From NCBI GenBank assembly GCA_026413225.1, contig CM048572.1, forward strand, positions 6,758,001 through 6,822,000: a stretch of 64,000 bases of DNA, written 5' to 3'. This document shows positions 12,559 to 25,924 of this stretch, piece after piece (the stretch's first letter is position 1; every line of letters starts with the position of its first letter). Source of the DNA: Otis tarda (taxonomy: Eukaryota; Chordata; Aves; Otidiformes; Otididae). The translations under genes were made by a program, and so were the position numbers. The notes below the pieces were generated by a model. It worked only from the letters and a program-made list of their open reading frames with translations, searched no databases and was not told the origin of the DNA.

Positions 12559-15500
12559 CTGATCATAATTACACATTAAAGACAATATAATGAAAGATAT
12601 TTTGCAAAAGCTTAAAAAATCAAGCAGATGACAGGCTTCTGGAGGAAGCGGAGCTGCCTGTGAAGGCTCACACCTGCCAGGGAGAGCCGGGAGAGAGGGA
12701 GAAGAATTTAACCCACACGTGCTCTAGCTATGTGGTGGACAAGTGGCCACGGCATCCCCCAAATCCTCTGCACACCCGGATAGAGCCTGGACTTTTCTGT
12801 ATGTGAACGTGGATCACCAGTGATGAAAAGACAGGGCAGGGAAACACCAAGCCTGTTGTTCTACATTTCCACAAAGAAATCCTGCCTTTCACAGGGCTTT
12901 CAAAAATTCAGCTGAAATGAGCAGCTGGCCTCTTGAAAGTTTCCTTCCTGCCTCCATAGTTCTTTGAAGAGTAAAAATTAACTGATTCTAGTGCATAGTT
13001 TGCTGTATGGTCTATTAGGGATGACTCTGTTTCTCTGGGCTTTAATAATTAATTAGGCCACAAGGACCATTGTTGGAATGGGACATTTTAACCAAAAAAA
13101 GTACTGAAATTATGAATGTTCTAAAACACTCACTCCAAAGTGAACCGGTTCACAAGCACTTCCAGGACACACACTGTCGTACCCTGCAGAGCATTTCTTA
13201 AATTTTCCTTCTGAGAGTAAATCCTAGAAGGAGATGTCACCAGTCAGTTCTGAGAAAGTGAGGGTGTCATTAGCATGTTGCTTTAATTGTGTTTTAAATA
13301 TTACATTAAACAATTTTTTGTACATTTCCTAAGAAGAGTCTTCTTTCACGAGGTGTCCCAAGTCTCATGTCAACTTACTGTGGCTCAGATGTGCACGTGA
13401 AATCCAATTAGCACATTCCAAACTTCATTTCCACTGAAACACAATCAATTGTAACTTATTTTTGAATCACGCTGCTTTCTCTAATTGTTAGCTCCAGCCT
13501 CTGCTGAATAGGTGGTTAAGCAAATTATTCCATCTCACATATGAAAATTGTGCTATTTATGCTGGCAGCTTTCACGGTTACTGATGAGGTTTCCTGAGCT
13601 AATGAAATAATGAAAACACAAAACAGATTTACCTTTCTTAATAAGGAAAAAGATAATGAACTAAAATTAAAATTGAAACTCTCACTATATACAGCGTTAC
13701 TGTAATATCGCTTCTGTTTTAAATTAATGCCTGTGCTTTTTTATTTTATTTTTTAGATGCCAGTGACAAAGCTAGTTAAAAATTCCCTTCAATCATGGCA
13801 TTGTAAGGAAGCTTTTACTTTATTACATTTTTTATAATAGAATTATGGGACATACAGTTTTGGTGACTTTTCTCTTCCATGTCATTAGGCATACATGAAA
13901 GGGCAACATTTTGATTAGACTCTGTGCCAGGCTTCAGGGAGATCTGTCATTGAAGGGGAAAGAGGAGGATGGATGAAGGTAGCTTTTGGTCACCTTTGCA
14001 TCCATTTGTCCGTGCCTGGAAGCTGGGCTGGTGCCTTCCTGGTACAAAACTGCTGAGATTTGCATTGCTGGAGCCCTGCAAAGCAAGCCAGGTTCCTCCC
14101 TCGTCCACTGCCCTGCTCCACTTCCCAGTCTGTGCTGGTGATATGGCTCATACCAGCTTTACCAAGGAGAAAACACAACCAGAGTGTGCTTAAAATGCCC
14201 ATCCTCTCACCCCAGGGCCAAAGAGAGGAGGAAACCTCAGTGTGCTTGTGTCATCTGTCTGGCAAAGCCTTCTTGCTTCTTTGAGTTTGTGCATACTGAG
14301 TTTGATATGTTCTAGCAATATCTTTTGCTCACTCCCTCATGGCCCCCATGAGGATGCTGAGGACTGGGTCTAGGGGACTCCAGCTCACGCTGATGCCGTG
14401 CTGGATTGAGCCGGGAAGGAGCCAGTCGCAGCCAGGGGCTGTAACAGGAGATAACCTCCTGGCACCACTTCAGAGCTGGGAGCCTGCAAGTATGCCATCC
14501 CTCTGTTTTCCAAATACATATTTCCAGAGCCAAGCACCACCAGTTTTCATTGTGGAGAGATCTTGGCTGGGAATACAAAATCTGAGGAATTTGGTACAGT
14601 GCAACTGTCAGGACACATCGGTATTTCTGTCAAATAATCTGGACAGCGGGTCCAGGAGATGCTGCATGTGCCCGTGCAGTGAGGGCTGGAGTTTTGCAGG
14701 GTTACCAGCTGGATCCTGAAATCATTCCTCAAACTCCTCTCAAAGTCAGTGAAGTTTGCTGTAGGAAGGACAATGAAGGGGCACAACAGCAGAGCCCAGT
14801 GCCAAGGGACCTCAGTGCTTCCAGGAGTCCCAGTGCTGACACATCACGCAGTGCCCCCCGCTTTGCTGGCTTAGGAAATTGCTGCAAATGCCCCTCAGGC
14901 TCCCCCTTTCTCACCGAGCTCTCAGCTCACGCATCCCTTCTCCATGCTGCAGCACCCAGTTTTCTCCTTAAACGTAAAACAATTATACATTTTTGTCAAT
15001 AAATACCATGCCATAAATTAGCGAGCTTGCTGGCTCTCTGCCTGCCACTCGAGGAGGAAATGGCCCCATAAATATTTGTGCAAGACATCAATAAATCTGA
15101 AGTGTTGACTCGAGTACTCAGCTTCCCTATCTGAAACCTGGAGCAGAGCTTCCGGAGTTCACGTGTTTCTGCCGCGAGAGGCCAGTGCTGGAGGCTAGCG
15201 ATATCCCCAGGATGCTGAAACTGGAGATGGAGAGAGAAAACCCTTATAAACCTCTTTGCAAGGTCCCTTCATGTTACTAATCCAGGTGGAAAAGGTCCTT
15301 GCAATTCAGACAGGGAAGGTTTTGGAAAGGAAAGCATTCCTTTGGCCCATTGCTGCTCTCCATTTTTTCTGATTCTTTTGATTTCCCAGTTTGTACTGGT
15401 CCTCTCTGCTCACTACAAAAACACCATTGCTGTAGAGCTTCATCTGGCCAGAGCACGGGACAACCCCTTCCAGGAAAGCCACTTTGCACATATGAGCGAG

Positions 15501-18500
15501 GAAGCTGGGCCAATGCGATCCTGCCTCAGGACACAGGGACATCAGGGTCAGGAGCCCCCTGTCTGCTTCTGGGATTGGTGCCATTGAATCTGGGTTAAAA
15601 ATATTATTTTGAGCTGGCTCTACTTTTGTAATGTTTGAATGGAATCACTTCAAACTGGGGGCTGTTTTGCTGACGTTGTGGTACTATTCCCTGCCTAGGC
15701 ACATTTAGAAGCTTTTTGACTTCAGTGCTGCCTTCTCCAGGTTTGCAGACTTTTGTTTGGGGAAGAATTACTCCATTCTGTAATGCTCGTACACTCACAT
15801 TAGTGCTGGATCCTCTTCTCCAGCTGAACACAATTTTCATCAGCATTAGAAAATGTGACCCAGTCATTATATACTTTTTATTTTTCTTTCTGCCTTGTGT
15901 CAGTGCATGTATGTACGCATACAGACCGATCCAGGGAGAGTGCCCTGGGGAACAGCTCCGCTCCATCCTCAGGAGATGGTCCAAGTGGTTTACTGAGCCT
16001 TTCACCTCTTGTAAATCAAATATTTGGGAGTCTTGTCGAGAAGTGTTCTCTTGCTACTTATGAAAAATGTAAGAGTAAGAGGAAAAAAGGATGTAAGAAG
16101 AGGTGAGGCTCAGGATGTTCCCTGGCTCTGCATGAGACTCCTCTCTTCCACCCCAGGAGAGGAGCAGCAGCCAACAGCACCATTCAAATGAAGCTACATT
16201 GATTGCAAAGACAAATGCGCTAATTTTGTTCCTATGCAGGCAACAGACTCTCCTAGATTCTCAGTCTACAAGGCCTCAGATTGTGACAACTAATTAGAAA
16301 TAGTTGTGAATAAAGCACATGTGCAAAACTTGGATTACAGAGTGGAGCAGATGTATGAGGAAGGTAGTCCCTCTGCCTTGCTTTCTCCGGTGTTCCCAGT
16401 TTACTGTCTAGACTCAGCTCTCCCGGGAAGAAAGAAGGCGAGAAGCCTCAAGGAAAAAAAAAAGAAAAAAAATGAAACTCAAGCTAGCAATTGTCAGATT
16501 TGTGATAATGCTGAATTCCATAATTATTATCCAGGCTACGCAGGAAACCATTTTACAAGGCTTAGTAGACATCTGGGAGAGAAGTAAAAGAGATATTTAT
16601 TAAGCCACTCACATTTCCAGGTTTGCTAAAACACTTGCTTTATCTCTTAATTTCCTATGTATTAAGACATGATTACTGAAACACAGAGCTGGAAACACTC
16701 TCCGTCAGCACCCCATCGCATCGGTGACCACAGGTTAGCAGTGGCACAGCACAGGCATCATTGCAAAGCACCGTTTGCCGGCGTCCAGGGTGGCCCCCGG
16801 ACCAGCCCGCTCCCCACGGTGCCACACAGCGCACATCGACGCTGCTACCGTCGCTTCTCCTGCCAACAGAAAATTCCTGTGTAATGGGGGCCCCGGGTAC
16901 GGCGCTGGCTCTCTGGCTGCAGATTGTTCACGGTTCGGCATTTTTCCCCAGTCCAGCCTGGCATGCCCGGCTTCTGTGCTGGAATTTGCCATTTTGCTGC
17001 AGCCAGGAGCTCAACATCATGTTCCCTCTTCCCTGTTGGGACCTGGCTGCAGATTATTCTTTCCGTGTTGTTTTCAGCACAAGAAAGAGCACTTTTTTTT
17101 CCCACCCTGCTGCCCATAAAAGAGGAAACCAGGAAGCAGGACAAGAATTCTAAGTTTTGGGGAGTCTTTTTGTTATTTTGCGACAGGGGAATTGGGTTTG
17201 TTCCGCAAGTTGTGTTTCATGAAATGTATGTTTTATAGAAAAGACAAAGCAGTGCTAGGGAACTGAGATCCCTGAAGAGGCTGTAGAGCTTCTAGTTGCG
17301 TAGAAGTGTGTACATCCGTTGGGTTCACAGCTGGGGTTTCACCGTCAGTAACCTAATTCTCAGCATTTCCTTGCCTTCATCAGCGAGACACTCAAGCTCA
17401 ACCCACCTGGCTATTAAAACATCGATCTTTATCAGCCTTGCCCAGATAAAAGTTACAACAAATTGGAAAGCTACACTGAAATTACAGCTATAATAAAGTC
17501 AACCTAATACAACTACTGAAAAGTGGCTGCAGAAAAGAGAGGCAAGCACAAACTCCCAAAATCATTTGTCTTAAGTCTGCAAAGGACCATCAAGCATCAT
17601 CAAACTATTCAGAGAAGATGGCACTTGTTTTGCTATCATCTGCTTGTCTAGTTACTGTCTACTAAATTCCTTACATTGGTTGTCTTTCTCTTGTTAAACA
17701 TTTTTATTTTGATATGTTAAGAAAAGCTATGTTGCAGAACAGTAAAATTAATGTATAGAGGGAGAATTGCTGACTGAGAGGACTTATGCTGGCAACATTA
17801 TGCATGAAAGTTATTTTTCAAAGGGAAAAATTTATGCCACACTTCCTTTGCCATCAGACATCACTCAATTGAAAGAGAATTTTTTCAGCCAAGCTGATGG
17901 GAAAGACTCCTTATCAGCTGCTGGGGGGAGACACTGGCACCACACCTGCAGCAGCCTTCTGGGGTTCACAGCTTGGAGCCCAGCGCCAGACCACAGAAAA
18001 TAACAGAAAAGGGCAGGAACAGCCAGATATTATGCCTAAGTATCTTGACTCACTAGGGCTCCTATTCTCAATTTGCTGTGACCTTTAAAGCGGTAGAGCT
18101 GATACTGAGCAAACAATACGGCTCCATCCTCTTTGGGAAGCCTCAGCTCCTGCCCTCCGCCTGTCTCCGAGCGGTTTGCTCCGCGCTGCCAGCCACACAC
18201 ACCACATGGCTCGGCTGGAGGAGCGGGGATGACGCACCAAGTCATTTTGATTTGTGGTGTCTCCCCGAGTAGGATATGTAAAATAAAGACAGATGGCAAT
18301 GGATAAACTCCAGCGACTGTGAAGCTGCCATTAGCAACAGCTCTCACACTGTGCAGAGCGCCCTCGAATGAACTTCCCCGTGGCCCAAAGTCCCAGGCGA
18401 CACAGAGATGCTGCAGCTCATCTTTTAGTGAGAACTGCTGTGCCTTTTACCATTTCACCATCTTGTTTTGCTTTCTTCAAAATTTTTTTTCAGCCTCCTT

Positions 18501-19651
18501 ATCTTCCTCTTAAAAGCCACCATTTTCACGCGGCTGTTCCCGCAGCCATCCTATCCAAGTTAATGGTGGCACCTTGGCAAAGCAGGGAGACCTTTCCCCT
18601 CCAGGGTCTACATGGGAAACCTCTGTCCGAATCAAGACTTCAAAATGCCCTGGGAGCTCTGACGTTTTCCATGTGTTCCCATCATCAAGCGAATTCCTTA
18701 ACACCCTTTTCTCCGGGGATTTCTGCAGGGCTACCAAACCATGCTGAACCTCAGCAGAAGGACCCGGGTGATAATCCAGGCAGCTTTCTGCCACAGGGGC
18801 AGCTTGACTTCTCTCTTTGTTCTTCACATCACCTCCAAGTTCAGACACCTGAAGCCTGCAGTTGATGTGTATGTTAATTCACCCAAAATAAATGCAGGCA
18901 TATTAGTGTTTTCTGATGTATTTTTCCTTAAATATATCAATAGAAATTGATTGCTGACAGGCTTTTCCAGAAATGAGAATAAGATGCAAAAATAACCAAA
19001 AAGCAAAAACCATTGCAGGGTAGCATTTTTATAGGGCATCTCTGTGGTTTCAGAACCTATCTCCCATTTCCAAAAGCAATTTTTTCCACCATGGATTCAG
19101 GGCAGCTTTGAAGAAGAATCCTACCTCACAGCCATGCTTTTGCAATTGCTCCCTTCAGCTTCCGAAGGTTGTCTCGCTCTGGCTCCTGCCCCATGCTGCT
19201 GCCCACTCTGCTGCTGAGCACTCATCAGGGCTTTGCAAGCAGCATGTGCTGGTGGGGCCATGCTCTGAGCAAAGATCTATTTTATCTTACAGTAAACGGG
19301 TTCTCCATTGGGCAAAGTCCACACCATGTGGCAGCACAGGTATACAGCATGAAGAAAAGGATGGGATGGCTTGACGTAAATTACAAAATCTGAGACTTTC
19401 AGGAAAAAAATATGAAAGTGAATGATACAATGAGCACAATAACCTTTTGGGGGTTTAGTCTGATTATTACTAGCATGAAAGATGTGATAAAGGAAATCCC
19501 ACACATCTCTGTCAAAATCCAACTGAGAACGAACCAGGTCTCCCCAGGTCAGTTCCCCAGTCCACCACAGGCTCAGTTAAAGTGGTCTGAACAGCAGATT
19601 TCCAAGCCACTCCGGTGAAAGCGAAGAATATTCTCATATGTGCAAACATAC
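12559..19651. other. Unannotated non-coding stretch
   Basis: There is no supported gene. The sequence is AT-leaning with several TAAT/ATTA-rich patches, for example at 13,040-13,060 and 13,240-13,760, that could be regulatory or simply AT-rich. A small CpG-richer patch lies at about 16,740-16,930. Open frames in that patch overlap on both strands and follow its GC content. If the flanking minus-strand exon candidates are real, this whole stretch would be an intron of about 7 kb. Confidence 0.5.
16740..16930. promoter_or_regulatory. Small CpG-rich patch
   Basis: About 190 bp in which CpG dinucleotides are clearly denser than in the neighbouring sequence, with overall high GC. The segment is too short to be a conventional CpG island and has no identified exon or promoter element beside it. 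It may be a GC-rich relic, an unmethylated regulatory element or local biased gene conversion. Confidence 0.25.
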
Positions 19652-19756
19652 CTGACGATTGGCATAATCCCAACGAACACACATTAGGTCAGTTAAATAT
19701 TCCAGAGTATTGACATTAATTCCATAGCTAAGGCCCAAGATCATGTTCTCATTTGT
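19652..19756 (-). CDS. Best candidate internal exon, unidentified protein
   Basis: This is the best exon-like segment in the window. On the minus strand it is preceded by the acceptor CTCTGTTTTTCAG and followed by the donor CGTCAG|GTATGT. The 105-bp interior is open in phase 0 from end to end (35 codons, symmetric). The translation starts TNENMILGLSYGINVNT and ends TDLMCVRWDYANRQ, a balanced composition that looks protein-like. The open frame does not depend on GC richness. The symmetric length would allow the exon to be skipped without a frameshift. I cannot assign it to a family. Exon candidates at 20,633-20,700 (upstream) and 12,464-12,558 (downstream) have matching phases. Chance occurrence is not excluded. 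Confidence 0.38.
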
Positions 19757-20632
19757 CTGAAAAACAGAGCATTTAAATATTTCGTTCCAATGTAAAGACT
19801 TTCCGCTTATAAGGGGGCGGAGGAGGGGAAATCCAGGGGACAAAAGTTTTCCTTGTATCATACACTGTGCTGATTTCCAAACCTTGGCAGCCCTGAGCAC
19901 GACACAGCAACGGGAAAAGCCTGGCCAAGACAAATCTATAAAATTTGCACTGTACGCCTTCTCCATGCATGAAGGTCTAACAAGCCCAGATACCTTCTGC
20001 GTCTCCAAGCAGTCGAGCTACAGAGGTTTCCCCATGGATTCCAGCAGGGCCAGGAGCATGGAGACTTTATTATGTAACAACCCACATTATTTAGTGAAAA
20101 TCTGGAATACGCTGTATTAGTTGGGCCTTTGTTTGGTCAGGAAATACCTCCAGACAAATGTGATGACACAGGCATTTTTAATTTGCCACTTCACGTTCGT
20201 AGCAAATTAGGTGATTTTTACTTGTTATTCCCTCCATTAAAAATGACAGGCTGCAAGGTTAGCAGTTTCCCTCAGCAGCTCTTGATGACATTACAGACAC
20301 ACATAGCAAGCACGAGCACATCAGAATGAATTAAGATCACCTCCCTTGCCTATAATCTGAAACACGCCATGTGGTCTCTCTTAGCATCAGTCCCAAATGC
20401 CGATGTGCTGGAACACCATGTGCAAGTGGTTGGAGGTAAGGGAAGGGAGAGGTCAAATTCTGTGTGCTCCGTACGATCAAATTTGTGGTATAAAACCAAC
20501 AATTACCAGCGAAGCCGTGAGTGAAAAACAAACGTCCTATCTATTACCCAATTTCAAATGCCTATGTGATGCCCCCAGGACTCTCAGTCTTCATTTTTTT
20601 GACATATTTGGTAATGCATCAAGTCTTAATAC

Positions 20633-20700
20633 CTGCTTGCAAATGAAGTTGTTGGGTTTTTCCATTTGTGAGCTCAAAGTCATTTCCATTTCAGAACAGA
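20633..20700 (-). CDS. Weak candidate internal exon
   Basis: The 68-bp minus-strand segment lies between an acceptor ending CTTTTTCTAAG and the donor AAGCAG|GTATTA. One frame is open. It begins with two bases of a split codon and then reads CSEMEMTLSSQM followed by EKPNNFICKQ, ending in phase 0 and so matching the start of the 19,652-19,756 candidate. The phase match and fair splice sites are the only support. The segment is short enough that an open frame is expected often by chance, and the protein is not recognised. Confidence 0.2.
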
Positions 20701-20890
20701 CTTAGAAAAAGGCCAGCTAGGCTGCAACTGAAGTACAATTTGAGGATGTATTCCTCTGTGAATTACACTTCTGCTTAGGATAAATAGGAAAAAAAAATGT
20801 AGCAGAAGTGATGTTAAGTGCAAAATATTTAATCTTGACTGAATATCACTGAAGCAGCTCGATGCAGACCCAAAGGAAACACTGATACAG

Positions 20891-20919
20891 AAAAAAAAAA
20901 AAAAAAGGAGAAAAAAAAA
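20891..20919. repeat. Interrupted poly-A tract
   Basis: A run of 16 A residues, a GGAG interruption and a further nine A residues. No SINE or LINE body is recognisable upstream, so this is recorded as a simple A-rich repeat. Confidence 0.8.
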
Positions 20920-21124
20920 GCTATCCTAGCTTTCTGTACAGTGAGGATTAGGAACTGTAATGCAGCCAGCATAGAAACATACACTTCTGCTGGACTTTAG
21001 TCCAGATAATATTAAAAAAAAAATACAGATTATGTAGAGCTGGGTAATAAAAGAGGTGGCCATGGTGAGTCTGCAACTGCATGTTATTTGGCTGGAGGTT
21101 TAATGAATGAGGCTGAAGGTCTGC

Positions 21125-21330
21125 CAAACGGCGCTGAACGAGACTGACGCAGCTCCTGAGGCTGGCTCAGCGAGGGGAAGCATCAGTGGAGGTCTGCAGG
21201 CTGGCCGTGGCGAGTGGGTGGGAGTTTTACAGAGGACCCGCTGCTCGATCCATTAGTGGCACGGGACACCTCGCCTGCGCACCGACGTCTTCGTGGGGAG
21301 CACCGCAGTTACGGCTGTTTGTGTAGGCTG
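21125..21330. promoter_or_regulatory. Small CpG-rich patch
   Basis: Roughly 200 bp contains many CpG dinucleotides (for example around ACGGCGCTGAACG and CCGACGTCTTCG) against a CpG-poor background. No TATA box or convincing first exon is visible. It lies just below the weak minus-strand exon candidate at 21,679-21,727. It may be a small regulatory CpG cluster. Confidence 0.25.
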
Positions 21331-21678
21331 GAGGACACTGCGCAATCCCTCCTCAGTTGCACATAGCTATTTTATGGCCAGGCAATGAGGCACAGCTGGG
21401 ATCTTGAGGAAAATCAGGTGTGTGTCAGAGAAACAGATTTCCACCTCAGGAAAGCCTCCTGTGCTTGGGCCCCCAAGCCTGGCCAGCTGGGTGGGCTTCC
21501 GCCTGCCGCCAGCATCCCCAGGAGAGCACAAGCGCTCACCCAACCGATCAACAGAGCCAAATGCCACCAGCGTGCCTCGGGGTGACGGTGCAGGGACCGA
21601 GCAATGAGGAGGAGGGCAGAGCTCCACATGGAAGTTATTTCCCAGGGCCAGGAGCTGCAGACTTTCACATCTTCTCAC

Positions 21679-21727
21679 CTCCTAACTGGGCTTGCAGCCT
21701 ATGTATGACCTTTTTCCCCAAATTGTT
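21679..21727 (-). CDS. Very weak candidate microexon
   Basis: The 49-bp minus-strand segment follows a pyrimidine-rich acceptor ending CTAACTTCAG and precedes the donor TTAGGAG|GTGAGA. It is open from phase 0 to phase 1 (NNLGKKVIHRLQAQLG), which fits the split codon at the start of the 20,633-20,700 candidate. A frame of 16 codons is open by chance about half the time, so the splice signals and phase agreement are the only evidence. Confidence 0.14.
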
Positions 21728-24700
21728 CTGAAGTTAGGCACCTAAAACTGTCAGAGAAACTCAGGCATCAACACAGGAGGAATAATCAGGCTGCTCTCTA
21801 CACAGACACTTTTGAGAAGTAGTTCCACAGTCCGTTTTGGGTGCATTTTCATACAATCGTTTTGTATGCTGTTATCGCAAACGACCCACTGTGGGACTGG
21901 GCAGAGGTGAGAAATTAGAGGGAGAATTTTTCCTTCAGGTCAGGTGAAGTTGGCCTGTGTCCGTAACCACTGCCTGCAGTTTCCAGGTGCTGGATGCTCA
22001 CTGGCCTTAGCAAGCCAAAGGCCTTTTCTGAATTCATTCCAGTCCCAAAGAGACAATCCCACGAAGGAAACATCACCTCACCAGCAAGGCACGCTTCTTT
22101 GGGAGCCACCTCAGCAGATGAGACAAGGGCAGTTTGCAGATACTCATCTTCATCTCTTGGAGGTGCAGAGATCAGCAAGGTGTGAACTTGGCAGCGAACA
22201 CTGCTCCTTCTGCTAGACAAGGCTAAAATGCAGGAAATCCCATTCTAGTATTTTTTTTTCCAGCTTCAGATGAAAAACCTTTATTTTTAAAAGAAGCTCC
22301 AGATGTATTTTCAGAGATACCTGCCCCACTGCCGCCACGCCTCACCCTCTCGCCACCTCCGCTCCGCTGCCCAGCGTGCGGTAAGCGCTCTCTGTTGACT
22401 TTGTCTGCCCGGCAGTGTTTTAAGCTGATGTATAATTGCTGAGAAACCCTCTCTACCTAAGAGCCAGAGGAGGCTCTTTCGTTGTGTTTCTTTTTGCTCA
22501 GAAGGGGCTGAAGCAGCAATCTTGACTTAAAGGCTGACTCTGATTGGAAAATAAACAACTATAAAGTACAATAAATCCCATTGAAGAGTCCAGTCAAAAC
22601 ATCCCAATGAACAGCTAATGCTCTGCTAACCAAATCCAGATGTCACTGCCTTGTCTAGCACTAATTGGTCGACTGGAGAGTAAGTAACTGTGTAACCTGA
22701 AGGAAATGTCTACTTCTTGCACTCGAGATGAGTTGCTAAGGAGAAACCAGTTTGGTTTTGTTGTGTTTCTTAATTTCCTAACTACAGAAGAGTTGCAGGC
22801 ACCTGCACTCATTAGGACCCCTGCTAACATCCTCCCTCTGGCAGGACACGTTCCTATTTTAGGCACCTTAAGGCACCTCACAAAAAGGTTCTCAAGAGCG
22901 TGAAGCTGCCCCTTTGACATCTGATGTTCCTTCACTCCTAAACATTTCTGGGTTTATTTGTTTAACCAAAGGACATGCCCTAGCAGATTGCAGTTAAGTT
23001 CTTAGATAAAGGTAGTTGCAAATTCCAGCTGGAAGTGTTTGAAACACCAAAGAAAACACCAAAGAAAGCAATTACTTTCAAATATAATTAAAAAAATAAA
23101 ATCAGAAGACTGGAGATGAGTTTGGAAATAGAAAATTAATTTTCAGAATAGTATTAGTCTGCTGCATCCTAATTCTTACAGCCTGGAAATTCCACACCTG
23201 CCTGCACGACTCCACGTTGGCAAAGGACCCAAAAGGTGCCTAACCAGGATTTTCCAGTTTTTCCAGGATTTTGGACTCTCATTCTTGAGAGAGTAGTCAT
23301 ATGCTGAGCCACATAGAAGGAGATTCCGTGAAAGACCTTCCTAGAAAGTTAGTTAATAAGATTCTGTTAAAAAAAATTACTGTTCATATTCCTTACTATC
23401 TTAGATTAGTCAGTAATACTAATTTTATCTTTAATTAACTTTATCTTTAATTTTATCAAATAACTTACTAACACATATTTTAATATCCATTTCCCTTAGC
23501 ATCACTGGCATGTTTTTCATACTTCATAAGAGCATTTTAGAACTATGTAAATTTGCATACCAAAACCTAATTTTGAGCTTCTGCTTACTTGTATCAAACT
23601 GATTTCTTAATCCTTGTAAAAAAAAAATTAAAACCCTATAACCTGACCCTCAAGTGTCAAAGCCATTTTTCAGTGGCGCAGTGTACAGTGGAGCATCTGT
23701 CCGGCCACATCCAGCCGTATCTTTCACTCATGATCTGCAAGTGGATAACACAGGATTTGAAACACAGTAGACACTTGTGTAAAGCATGAACAATGAAAAT
23801 TATATCCAGCCTTTAATCCAGGGGATTCTGGGCTGAGCTCAGCCTCTGCGGATATACATATCCACTCCGCATTTAGTTCCACATATCCGAAAACTGGACA
23901 TTCCCCTAGAAGAGTCACATGGGAGCAAAAGTGGGATTAAGCAGCTTTTTCTCCATGTTGTGTTATTAGTATTACACATGTAATATGCAGTCACATAAGC
24001 AACTGTGCTGCACAATCATGAGCAAAGAAAGTAATTTCTTCCAAGATACCAGAAGGTTTTACATTTCACATATCATCTTTATTTTGTTCTTGGCCTAGGG
24101 AGAGAAGGGATGGAAAGGAAGCAGGAAGTTATTCATACACCACACATTTGTAATCACAAAAATTTTGATAAACCTTCCTCCTTAAGTCTGAGTGAAGGAC
24201 TGCTTCCTGCCAACAGGACTCTGAACGCAAAACCAGCTCCTTCACCAAACTTCTCCTTCCACGTTTGTGAAACTGCCAGAAGTTCACCTGACTTTGGCAA
24301 CGGTGATACAACGGAGGATTTCTCTCCTGTGGATGCTGGATATGGATCAATATAAATAAAGCTACCACTTTGCTAGCACAAAGTGACACCTGTTAGCAAC
24401 CTCACAAAAAGGCCAAGGACAAAGCAAGGTCCTCCAAGGACCATCTCCTCTACCTGTTTTTTAACTCTTGTCTTCTCGAAGGACTCAGGCTGGTTTCTCT
24501 CATCAGCAGGAATTAGATGTGTAGCTTCGACACAAACAGGAATTTTTAAAAATGTGTAATGCATAAAAGTACCAAATTTAAGTAGACAGGTATTGAACTG
24601 CTCATCATAGGCTAATGGAATTAAATTTTCCGTTCAACTTTATCTCAAAAGTTCCTACAAAGAAACTGTGGGATGTCCAGAAGAAAACGCCTGTAGGAGC

Positions 24701-25924
24701 TCAATTTCTGTTTCCATTGAGCTGAGTTAATTAGATAAAATGGATACATTCTGAAGCAGGGTTTTTTTATAGCAGTGCAGAGCATCAATGCTTACTGACA
24801 TTTAACATTAAATATCTCTATCACTAACCACTTTAGAGCACTAAAACATATCTTTAAAAACCAGCCCCTGACTTTGGCAGCAAAGTTGACCGTTAAAAGA
24901 AACTGTTAACATTCAGTTGAGTGGCATGTGGAAGAAAACGGGCAAAGTAAACTCAAGGGTTAATGAAAGTAAATGAGATAATCCTCATTGATCCCCCATA
25001 ATCCCCACGGTCTGAGTGCAACTGTCAATCACCGGGAGAAAATTTTTTCTAATCTATCCCTCTCTGAAGAGGTCATTCCAAACTGAATATACTTTATACA
25101 CAGACATATACTCAAACATACATACACACACGCCGAATACATAACAAAAATCTTAGCAGGGTAAATTCCAAAATGAAGGAGAAAATAAAGCATAGCTAAA
25201 AGTATGTTGTGTAAATAAAAAAAAAAATACAACGTTCTTTTTTTAGCTACTTGAAATACGTTCAGGCTGCCTGCTCATACTAACTCACTGCTTCCCATGC
25301 AAGCTGGTAGCAAGTAATGAATCTGTTAAACCCCTCCTGCGTAAAGGAATAAAGACTGTTCCCATAAAACTAAAACTTACTGTTGAACAGATTGACCTAA
25401 GCAAAATACGGTCTGGAACATCAAATAAATTATTTCAGTCCTTTTCAAAGAACTACTCACCTAAGAAACACATTAAATCAAATAATGGCATATCTGAGAC
25501 TTATAGAACCCCAGCATCTTGCTCTCTTCCGAGAACGGCACTGGATTCACAGGCGACGTGAGGCACCGGCCTCTTTAACTCTTGTTTCACCTTGGTCCTG
25601 AGCTGCTTGAGCAGAGCTGGGCTCTGCCTCTGGAATGGGGAAGGGATGTGTACGGACAGGCACCAGATGTGCACTGCCAGAGCTGGGAAAGGAGCTGACT
25701 CAGGAGGCAGTGTGATCCGGTGAGGCGAACACATCTGGATCACAAGGGCATCAGCTCTATGTTCCAGATTTTATCACAAAAGCTCAGCTCTAAACCCATG
25801 CTTGATTTTGAGAAATTCATTGAAGATGACCGGTGCATAGCGATGCTGTTATTTACAACATTTATAAGTATCTGTTTATTCTGAGAAACTTCCATCTAAT
25901 ACTTTGCTTCTGGAATACTTGATA
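21728..25924. other. Unannotated non-coding stretch
   Basis: I see no supported gene. A 12-bp direct repeat of TTATCTTTAATT lies at 23,425-23,436 and 23,441-23,452. A 101-codon minus-strand frame at 21,915-22,220 contains acceptor- and donor-like signals, but its start phase does not fit the other minus-strand candidates and I do not call it. A short GC-rich patch lies at about 22,320-22,410. Confidence 0.5.
23425..23452. repeat. 12-bp direct repeat
   Basis: TTATCTTTAATT occurs twice, 16 bp apart, with a partial third copy directly after. It is probably a small slippage-derived duplication in AT-rich DNA. Confidence 0.8.

Noticed and set aside
21915..22220. 101-codon minus-strand frame containing acceptor- and donor-like motifs
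   Set aside because: The acceptor tract is weak, and the start phase does not connect to the other minus-strand candidates except by skipping one of them.
25381..25402. Short minus-strand splice-bounded segment (also 44,036-44,069, 44,492-44,530 and about 51,650-51,680)
   Set aside because: Segments of 30-40 bp between splice-like motifs are expected many times by chance in this much DNA and carry no further support.
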